This document shows, in pieces, positions 58,801 to 64,000 of a stretch of DNA of 64,000 bases. The translations under genes were made by a program, and so were the position numbers. Origin of the DNA: Schistocephalus solidus (lineage: Eukaryota > Platyhelminthes > Cestoda > Diphyllobothriidea > Diphyllobothriidae). The DNA lies in NCBI GenBank assembly GCA_017591395.1, contig WEDG01000258.1:1-64000 (forward strand), read 5' to 3'. Position 1 is the first letter of the stretch; every line of letters begins with the position of its first letter. The notes beneath the pieces are model-generated. The model was not told the origin of the DNA. It did not search any database and was given only the letters and a program-made list of their open reading frames with translations.

Positions 58801-59155
58801 TGACCAGGATATATTAATGCCGATCTTTTTGAATTCCAATAATTTCTGCTGCATACTCTAATAATTAGGATAACTGTTTGCCCAAAGATATTTGGGTCCA
58901 CTAGAACATTAAGTCTGGTGTTTTAACCTCTACTTCAGGGTTGCTCTTCGAGGCCACACGCCTTAGATACGGTGCTTTCTCTATTTTTTAGGATTTTTTA
59001 CCTACCAATTTCTGTACCTTTTCTTTAGACCAAATCCCACGCACTTTGGTTCGACCGCCTTCAACTCCGAGTTATTCAAAGTCTGGAAAGAGTAGCGAAA
59101 GTAGCTCTCGTCGTCCGGAAAAACGGTCCGAAAGCAGTTCACCATTTCCAGCTAT
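43785..59155 (+). CDS. OSBPL11-like: Oxysterol-binding-protein-related protein, ORP11-like, N-terminal PH domain and linker (continues beyond window)
   Basis: ORPs move lipids between membranes; the N-terminal PH domain binds phosphoinositides. Six exons joined at GT-AG sites in matching phase give MEEERPNFRQRLEGQLLKFT and then a complete PH domain: NLVKGYQYRWVVVDPDTGVL, EYYE, KEDHKRLSKPRGCVSLV, YATVWPSDEDSQTFVVNAST, GETLRLRAADAKERQLWVNR. This follows the ORP11 pattern closely (LEGxLLKxTNLVxGxQYR, KPRG, PSDEDSxTFxVNAxxGE, LRAxDAKERQxWVxR). A Ser/Pro-rich linker follows (exon 6). Exons: 43785-43810, 43934-44039, 52589-52639, 54068-54149, 55226-55314, 58992-59155. The ORD domain with EQVSHHPP was not found and should lie to the right. 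Intron 2 is 8.5 kb and contains a CR1-like LINE and two antisense RTE fragments. No stop or frame break in the spliced exons, so the gene looks functional. Confidence 0.85.
43934..44039 (+). CDS. OSBPL11-like: ORP11-like exon 2 (first half of PH domain)
   Basis: Acceptor TTCTATTCTTTAG. Encodes RQRLEGQLLKFTNLVKGYQY, RWVVVDPDTGVLEYYE. Donor GTAGGT in phase 0. Confidence 0.9.
44040..45559. other. First part of ORP11-like intron 2; no separate gene
   Basis: Intronic. Plus-strand frame 44646-44957 and several minus-strand frames here have no firm family match. The right part probably is the degraded 3' end of the antisense RTE fragment that follows. Confidence 0.4.
45560..46320 (-). mobile_element. 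RTE-type retroelement RT fragment, antisense within ORP11-like intron 2
   Basis: The minus-strand frame 46002-45580 reads FPTVFMDFTKIFNKLNRDEL (motif A, Asp retained), then a motif-B-like region and LNSMCSAKLMNAYSKERHGM, the usual sequence between motifs B and C of RTE elements. Degenerate and without motif C. Confidence 0.6.
46321..46617. other. Intronic spacer
   Basis: Between the antisense RTE fragment and the CR1-like LINE. Nothing supported. Confidence 0.4.
46618..46930 (+). pseudogene. Possible ORF1 remnant of the CR1-like LINE
   Basis: Basic, helix-prone sequence (QERMKWRALKAELENLKEQG) upstream of the endonuclease. No zinc knuckle or RRM visible. Assignment by position only. Confidence 0.3.
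46990..47690 (+). pseudogene. AP-type endonuclease of the CR1-like LINE (frameshifted)
   Basis: In order: LYTNVQSLLPKLDELKIYVC, DIISITETWLT (catalytic Glu region), RHGGGVLTYVR, a frame change near 47345, YRPPRNDP, then LMIMGDFNAPNIDW (GDFN, catalytic Asp/Asn) and LDLVLTKAPDSVDVV. A further one-base change in an A5 run near 47681 precedes SDHVVLQWE (catalytic SDH). The catalytic residues are present but the frame is broken. Confidence 0.8.
47922..49847 (+). CDS. CR1-like reverse transcriptase (open frame, 642 codons)
   Basis: Open from PQWLTNTLKSEVNRKRKLW to TAA. The first Met in this frame is at 48087, but the polyprotein frame begins earlier, just after a frame change in an A7 run near 47905. 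RT landmarks: LKLGETKSPGLDVIPAKLLK, WKTAWISPIHKIGSR, NNYRPVSLSSICCKIMERII, motif A YIDFKKAFGSVPH, motif B SGVPQGSVLGPILFLIYIDD, motif C MFADDMKLW, then ATKCNILRFGR. The C-terminal domain ends RVIKAWNALPADIIM. The only oddity near the active site is AFGS where AFDS is usual. It could be translated only from the fragment. Confidence 0.85.
   Translation, partial: PQWLTNTLKSEVNRKRKLWQTYLRKKTAESLTKYKTQRNRLKGLVYKARQSFESNLINRAAENPKLFYNYIRQCTRNKDPIPLLKTDEGVELCKDEEKAEHLSEFFQSVFMREANLTADNYSAGEVPTIDSVVITEPIVLQELLKLGETKSPGLDVIPAKLLKELAVELAEPLCLLFQASLTAGKLPPDWKTAWISPIHKIGSRASANNYRPVSLSSICCKIMERIIKRELMQFLERHHLLSEAQHGFRRGRSCLTNLLYCLERWTRAVDEGNVVHAVYIDFKKAFGSVPHQRLLYKLIRIGVRGKLLKWIENFLIGRSQIVRLGDQQSAEVAVESGVPQGSVLGPILFLIYIDDCVSGLDCDTAMFADDMKLWKVIHNAADEENLQANLHRLKEWSHNWLLPFNATKCNILRFGRTSSGHQRIYYLDDTPLPEVEAQKDLGVWITPTLKPSFHCSKVAKSAMSSLYLIKRAFAKFDKECFNKVFGMFVRPQLEFAMQAWRPWFVKDHNTLEKVQRRATKLVQGQSCLPYETRLSYLDLFPLDYRQLRGDLIQAFRMLRLQDCCLASGDFFELATTTNLRGHPIKLRVTGARLDTRRFFFSNRVIKAWNALPADIIMSPSVDIFKRKFDQYSHKYHHDIRT
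50100..51700 (-). mobile_element. RTE-type retroelement 3' part, antisense within ORP11-like intron 2
   Basis: On the minus strand, decayed frames give the region around VNEVAKSVGLS-like sequence (LNEVINAVGLSAQAEKT near 50890), a segment like the RT connection (FKYLGAKLRSNGHKTNDIAS), then 50670-50482 with IATKIRVFGACVRPFLPNGC, EFWAVRVEDERKL. Many stops. The 5' limit is unclear, at roughly 51.7 kb. Confidence 0.6.
51701..52588. other. End of ORP11-like intron 2
   Basis: No supported feature other than the acceptor at 52588. Confidence 0.4.
52589..52639 (+). CDS. OSBPL11-like: ORP11-like exon 3 (51-nt small exon)
   Basis: Acceptor CGTTTTTCATTTGTAG. Encodes KEDHKRLSKPRGCVSLV. Donor GTAAGT, phase 0 at both ends. 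An earlier donor (TGTGTAAGC) exists inside it, but using it would drop residues that align with the family. Confidence 0.85.
52640..54067. other. ORP11-like intron 3
   Basis: Intronic. No additional exon or repeat recognised. Confidence 0.5.
54068..54149 (+). CDS. OSBPL11-like: ORP11-like exon 4 (PH domain middle)
   Basis: Acceptor TTCAAACCAACGCAG. Encodes YATVWPSDEDSQTFVVNAST, GETLRLR. Donor GTACCT, ends phase 1. Confidence 0.9.
54150..55225. other. ORP11-like intron 4
   Basis: Intronic, AT-rich. No additional feature recognised. Confidence 0.5.
55226..55314 (+). CDS. OSBPL11-like: ORP11-like exon 5 (PH C-terminal helix)
   Basis: Acceptor AAATTCAATTGCAG. Completes the Ala codon and encodes ADAKERQLWVNRVRAVAEYQ, TEQATESVQ, the long helix closing the PH fold. 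Donor GTAAGT, phase 0. Confidence 0.9.
55315..55919. other. First part of ORP11-like intron 5
   Basis: Intronic. A frame after TTCTTCGTACGCAG near 55522 looks coding-like (NDSAPALNEARSAGP) but its phase does not match exon 5, so it is not called. Confidence 0.4.
55920..56620 (-). mobile_element. RTE-type retroelement 3' end, antisense within ORP11-like intron 5
   Basis: On the minus strand the order is YKYFGARMLPNG near 56550, LLYGCESWAVRVEDALRLEV-like sequence (56357-56109: MRVEDALRLEVFENRCLRAI, SQAIQERRMRWFGHVLHRPP) and WLNTVRQDMVVVLGPS near 56040. This is the usual end of an RTE polyprotein. Same family as the fragments at 45.6 and 50.1 kb, least decayed of the three. Confidence 0.75.
56621..57799. 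other. Intronic, no gene recognised
   Basis: Nothing supported. Confidence 0.4.
57800..57990 (+). repeat. Dispersed repeat, partial copy
   Basis: Shares CTGCGCCCTCTGATCTCCGG, GACGCAAGTCTACT and the closing block TGTGGAGCGTACTGTGGAGA with the copies at 2.2-2.8 and 60.6 kb. Lies within intron 5 of the ORP11-like gene. Confidence 0.6.
57991..58991. other. End of ORP11-like intron 5
   Basis: Nothing supported except the polypyrimidine tract and acceptors before exon 6. Confidence 0.4.
58992..59155 (+). CDS. OSBPL11-like: ORP11-like exon 6 (Ser/Pro-rich linker), boundaries less certain
   Basis: With acceptor CTTTCTCTATTTTTTAG (ending 58991) the phase-0 frame reads DFLPTNFCTFSLDQIPRTLV, RPPSTPSYSKSGKSSESSSR and ends PFPA before GTAAGC. 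The Ser/Pro/Arg-rich character fits the linker after the ORP11 PH domain. A second acceptor at 59028 exists but would then use another frame (TKSHALWFDRLQLRV). An extra exon between 55315 and 58991 is not excluded. Confidence 0.5.
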
Positions 59156-59476
59156 GTAAGCTTTTGGTTAACATTTATTATTGGACACACCGCTGTAATT
59201 TACTAATTTCCTTGTTTACTTTAGTAGTCCTGATATTCAACTGAACCTCTTTGTTATCTTTCCTCTCAATAGTCCAACCGAATGAACTAGCAGTTTCACA
59301 TATTATCCTGAAGTCATTTCTTGGCTCGTCTGTGCTGGGTTCCTGTTTTGCCTCCCATATTTATTCTGGTTTTCAGCATACAAAATAGAACATTTTTTCT
59401 GGCTTGCGCATTTAGTATGGTTCGGTTCTCTCCTTCACTATCAACACAAACCAACCGCGTTCGATGGAGCCCATAT

Positions 59477-59867
59477 GGTAAGGGTGTTTTGTATGGCCGC
59501 CCAAGCAGGGCACGAGAATAGGACCACCCCGGCAACTTAAAATAGGTGGTCTTGCAATAAATTTCAGGGGATACATAGTCCCTTGTCTTAACCCTAATAC
59601 CAACCCTAACATAAAACAACATTGTAGCCTTAATCTTAATCCTAGCCCTACTGCAAACATAAAACCTAGGGTTAACCTGATAAAGACCTTTACCCTTAGC
59701 CTAATCATGAACCTAATCCCCAACCTTACACCCAACCCTAAACTTAATTCAAATTCTCACCTTAATCCTAACACTAATTTCTCCGGAATTTGGCACAAAG
59801 TAACAGATATTGCATGCGCCTCCTCTTCCCGTGTCCTGATTAGGCGGCCATACAAAGCATTCTTACC
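59477..59867. mobile_element. Short terminal-inverted-repeat element with telomere-like interior, copy 2
   Basis: Left end GGTAAGGGTGTTTTGTATGG and right end, read as complement, GGTAAGAATGCTTTGTATGG form inverted repeats of about 42 bp, continuing CCGCC(C/T)AA...CAGG.CACG.GAA. Interior 59580-59775 is a series of CCCTAA-like units (TTAACCCTAATACCAACCCT, TAACCTGATAAAG, CCCAACCCTAAACTTAATTC). Inverted relative to the copy at 25585. The inner flank AACTTAAAATAGGTGG is also shared, so the two are one family. Confidence 0.7.
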
Positions 59868-60339
59868 GTGCCCTACTTTTTGACGACTGTCAAAGGTAGA
59901 CTTTTATTCAAAATGGAACGGTCAACCAAACATTTATATTTTCCATGGAAACGGAAGGCTTATTGTTGGCATCTGTGGCTGTGCGTCTTCATAAGTCACT
60001 CGAATGGCCTTATGTCAGTTTTCCTTACAAATATTCAAGCAACAGTCAGCTAAAGTTTGCCTGCTCGAAGGTAAGTTTGACAGAATGAATTCGAATCCTC
60101 AGTTTCCATTTTCTTTCACGATTTCTAAACGACATAATCGTTGCGTTTTGCTAATACCTGAACACTTTGTTAGATGAAGTTGTCGCTTATGTCTTTAGTC
60201 TGCTATCCCCACCTCTTTCAAGCTGTATCTTCGTACCTTTGTTTATTTTTATGCTGTCGTTCCTGTTAGGCAAGAAACATTCGTTACCTAATATTGCCAA
60301 GTAAAGGGGAAAATTGGCCCTTTTGCAGGCTGACGGTCA
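59868..60339. other. No confirmed gene; one possible small exon
   Basis: A 31-nt stretch at 60040-60070 (after TATTCAAG, before GTAAGT) would continue the ORP11-like frame in phase as NSQLKFACSK. Too short to call. Confidence 0.25.
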
Positions 60340-60890
60340 GGCTACAATGATGCCTTAATGTGACATGTGCGGCACTAGCTTACGCGGAGTTTGAGACCCC
60401 CCGACTGACGAATGGTTCGAGTGGAGTTAAAAACTAGCCTGCATGTGACAACGTAAGCTTGGCTTCAGTCGCGTTAGCCATTGTGCCGACCTCCAGTCTT
60501 CTTGGCCTTATCTTGCCTCTGTTCTATGGTGGGGGTGTGAGAAGACAGGAAGAGAGAGAAGGAATGTGTGATTTAGATGCAGACCAATGGCTGCTTAAAG
60601 TGGCCTCTCTGGCACTTCCACTCCGCGGGATCTTACCCAGGTGTGGTGGCACGCTTGGGGGCAGTTCTGGCCGCTCCAACCACCTGCGCTCTCTCCCCTC
60701 CTGATCTTCTTGTCTTGGTTATGGTACCGGGCCCAAGTGGGAGAGGAGGAGAGAGTTCGGTATGTACAGCGCAAGTCTACTACCACTGTGATCTAATTCA
60801 AGCGCAAGACACCGTCCGTGTGTCATCATGCTGTGGGACGCACGGCGGAACTCGTCGAAACCGACGGTTGAGCTGTCAGATGCAGACAAG
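60340..60890 (+). repeat. Dispersed repeat, copy at 60.6 kb
   Basis: Shares TGACGGTCAGGCTACAATG, GTGGCCTCTCTGGCACTTCC, CTCCGCGGGATCTTACCCAG, GCGCAAGTCTACTAC and GGAACTCGTCG with the other copies. The 201-codon frame starting at 60577 runs through it but is not conserved in the sister copies. Confidence 0.65.
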
Positions 60891-63800
60891 TCATCTTCAC
60901 TCTAAGCAATTTCGTGTGGGTGTCGCCTTCCCTGGAGCGGTGGTTGTCCTTGTCGGTTACTGCCGGCAGACAACCTGGGAAAGCGACAATCCTGCACACA
61001 GGTCTTCATTTTTGATGACTGACGTTATCAACTTTCCCCCAGAGCGGGAGGCATCCTGTCGGACTGTTAATAGGCTCCCCGCGAGGTCTCCCACTGACCC
61101 CGTAGAGGTGCGATTTAAGAAAACGTTACATTTTCGGACAGATATTTTGCTGATTGGGGGATTCTTCAACCTCGTGCACTGACACTTCAGATTGTCTTTT
61201 ATATTTTTCTCTATCTTTATCCACGTTCGTACATTCTCTGACTTAATGACAGTATTTATTATATAGGGGTATTTATTTTATGTTATATACGGTGACAATG
61301 AAACTAGCCAGGCATTCAAAGATGCACTTATTGACGACGGGCGACACCACTTTTGAAGTATTTATATACGGGGAAAATTACTGAATGTTATTGACTTGTA
61401 AGCAACTTTTCGTCGTAGTTCACACCAGAAAAGGGTGATTCGGAGCGTTCTTAATGTATTTCGAATTTCAATCTCCTTGTTGAGGTCGATGATAATTCTT
61501 TCCTTTGCACCAACAAGTTAACTGTTGAACCCACTTTTTAGGTCAGCTTAAAATTGAAATCTATGCTTAAACACGCCAAGTTAGGTTTGTTTAATAACCG
61601 TCTGCTTGCCATCATTTCACCTTTTGTGGCCCCTTTGCGTTTCTTGTATTCCCCGAATTATTTTCTGACTTTAGGAGCTGGAAAATTTTTTAATCCGCTT
61701 AAAAGCCCACTTAAGCTTAAAATTTCGTCTTGTCTTTACTCGAAAAATTAAATTTTCTTCTTAAAACAAAGCGTGTAAGTTGAAAATCGTAGTTTGTTAT
61801 TATACTATCTTCGCCGCTTCTCGCCGAGTTCCAGTCTTCCAAAGAGATCTTGTTAAATTCGGCTAACTCCTCATGCACCTCACGTAGTTTTTATTCTTCC
61901 TAATGGGAATCTGCTTTGAGGCTCAGTAGCGCAGAGTCAAAAGCTTTGCTCTGTTTGGACAATTGCTTGCCTGTCATGTTGACACGTAATGGCTGGGTTG
62001 ATCATCAGCCTTTATCTTCACTCCCCCCAACCGCTTCGTCTAGGATCGTTTGAGTCTCCTGCACTTAGGGTTTTGAAAACAAATCAAAACCTCCGCCTGC
62101 GCGGTAGCGATATATTTGAAGGCAGCCGTCTAGCGATTATCCGTTATTCTCCTTTGCTCGCTTCGCTAGAAGTTCGTATATCGAAACCCCTCTCCTATGT
62201 TTACAAAATATATCCTACCTAGCTAAGCGTTCTTCTTTAGACGGGTCTTGCGCTCATCCCATTTTTTCAGTACTGTAAAATTTTTTGCATAACAGCCTCT
62301 TGCTATGCCTTAATAATATGTCTTATTTGTGATCCGTCTGGGTACTTTCGGCTTTGGCTGACCTCTGCTGTTTATTGCCCCCTGATTAGATGCGTGCCTA
62401 ATGTTACCCACCGTTTCTCTAAATGTGCTCCGTTTTAGTGAACCGAACAGTGCGTGTACCTCCCCAGTCTTTCTTGACCCCCTCGTACAACTCCACGAAC
62501 TCTTTCGAATGCTGGAACAGGAAGGGATGAATCTGTCCAATGATATTGATGTAATTACGCCGACCTTATATTGATCCTTGCGAGTGGTTTCTTTGGTACT
62601 CTGATAGATTTACCAATGTGTTATGCTCTTCACACTTTTGATTGCTTTTACTTTTCGTTTTTTTTTGTAGAACCTCTACACCTCCCCAGCCCTAACTTTT
62701 GCTCACCGAAACCCCGAGGTCACAGAAGTCTATCGAGTAGGTTTTTTTCCAAGCTAAGCCATCCAATTCTACTCCATTTTTAGGACAGGAGGAAGGCTCG
62801 GTTGTGTTTCCTTAGCTCTCCATTCCCCAGAGTCTGCCGATGTAATTACTGCCTTTCTTTCAGCATTTATTTTATCCACGACGACCTGCTTCTGTTCGAC
62901 ATAATGCACAGAAAGGTGATGCAGCGAGTTCTTCTCCGCTGTAACTAAATGTTCGCACAGGTCACCTGTATCGTCAAAAGTACTCTTGTTCGAACTGCTT
63001 GGTCTGTCCGCTGCCAATGAAATAACTGAGCTGCCGAGGTACTGGCAGTCTATCCAACTGCCTGTCCGCTAGCTATTGAGCGTTTGCCAATTACAGTGTA
63101 TGGCCTATCAAAAGAAAGGTCATCAAATTCGCACGAAAACTCTTGGTACGCACAGGTCGCCCACCCGCATCCACAAACCTTATACCGCTTTAAAGAATTG
63201 ACCTTGTTTTCAAAAGAATCCATCTTTTGTTTTATAAATTATTATTTGAGAGCTGCTAAAATCCCACTGAAAAATTCAGGAGACAATTTAACGAGCATGC
63301 GCCCACTTTCGATAAATTTTCTTCAGGTCTGTACATTGATATAACTGTTGAAATAATTAATAGATGCAGGCAAATAGGAAAAAAATGTTGCTACTGTTGC
63401 CCCCCGCATAATTTTTACCGGACCCATTGGCTGCCATCCCTCTGACGCTGATTACGATTTTCTGTTATCCCTCCCCCACCCTTTTTACGGCATGAATTTT
63501 TTCTACTTGTCCGTCTACTTTAATTATTTAAATAATAATATAAATGTACAGGCCTGAAGAGAATTTATTAGCTAAGGGATAGTTTATTTTATCGAAGAAA
63601 TAACTTTGTAACCGGTCAATTACTTAGAGCCTTATATAACTGACAGCAGAGAAGCGAAATTTTCTACGATAAAATAATGAAATCAACAACAAAGGCAATA
63701 ATACCTCGCTATATAGCGCTTCGAATTTCATGAATTCACTCTATCGCCTATTTTATCACATATCTACTAAAATTGAGTAAGTGAAACGAGTGCATTGCTT

Positions 63801-64000
63801 TATTCTAAAACAGATATAAAATTATTTTTGTTAAAATCTCAGAACAATGGGTTTAAAACTGTATTACGTATTAAATAAGACTCCTCCATGCTATAAGATA
63901 TATATGTGCGTAGTATAGAAACATTGTGTTAATATGCATAATTTTTACGAGTCTATCCAAAATTTAAGAGAATGTAAAAAAATTATGCGGTATGAGAAAT
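60891..64000. other. No gene recognised
   Basis: Mostly AT-rich. Minus-strand frames at 63017-62769 (SSNKSTFDDTGDLCEHLV) and near 61985-61900 (GKQLSKQSKAFDSALLSLKA) have protein-like composition but match nothing I recognise; they may be retroelement debris. No ORP11-like exon could be identified here. Confidence 0.4.

Noticed and set aside
60577..61182. 201-codon ORF
   Set aside because: It runs through a dispersed repeat whose other copies do not keep the frame; no domain.
1..64000. CRISPR array, bacterial defence system, prophage or operon
   Set aside because: No regularly spaced repeats, no bacterial-type gene packing, spliced genes and eukaryotic retroelements throughout.

Overview
The window reads as nuclear DNA of a parasitic flatworm, most likely a tapeworm of the diphyllobothriid type. 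That placement is an inference, resting on the mix of retroelements (RTE-like elements with a C2H2 zinc-finger tail, CR1-like LINEs, Penelope-like elements with a GIY-YIG domain), on intron-rich genes with very short as well as very long introns, and on low gene density. There is no operon structure, CRISPR array or phage module. I found no tRNA or rRNA gene I would call functional.

Two host genes can be supported. On the minus strand, about 11653 to 8533, lies the ectodomain of a divergent integrin alpha subunit: signal peptide, FG-GAP beta-propeller and the start of the stalk domains. It is read in three consecutive blocks, the middle one in a different frame. Two very short introns (26 and 61 nt) would join them into about 1,011 codons, but small indels cannot be excluded. 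The transmembrane and tail exons were not found. On the plus strand, 43785 to at least 59155, lies the 5' part of an oxysterol-binding-protein-related gene closest to ORP11 (OSBPL11). Five short exons rebuild a complete PH domain and a sixth adds a Ser/Pro-rich linker. Its second intron (8.5 kb) is filled with retroelements. The lipid-binding ORD domain would lie beyond the window.

The rest is mostly mobile-element debris. 1-1191: 3' end of an RTE-like element. 1507-2790: a duplicated dispersed repeat, with relatives at 17.9, 57.8 and 60.6 kb. 4.7-7.1 kb: a Penelope-like remnant with an inverted partial copy. 17.75-17.92 kb: a nearly perfect 72-bp hairpin. 23.1-25.1 kb: a decayed RTE-like copy. 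25.6 and 59.5 kb: two copies of a short terminal-inverted-repeat element whose interior is degenerate telomere-like sequence. 29.7-30.4 kb: a fold-back element. 33.8-36.4 kb: an internally deleted CR1-like copy and another RT remnant. 37.4-39.6 kb: a GAA microsatellite abutting a Penelope-like element with an inverted terminal copy. 45.6-56.6 kb: three antisense RTE fragments and one near-complete sense CR1-like LINE, all inside introns of the ORP gene.

The most unusual items are the terminal-inverted-repeat element with telomere-like content, the inverted-copy architecture of both Penelope remnants, the young 72-bp hairpin, and the very short introns proposed for the integrin gene. I found no clear new multi-gene system.
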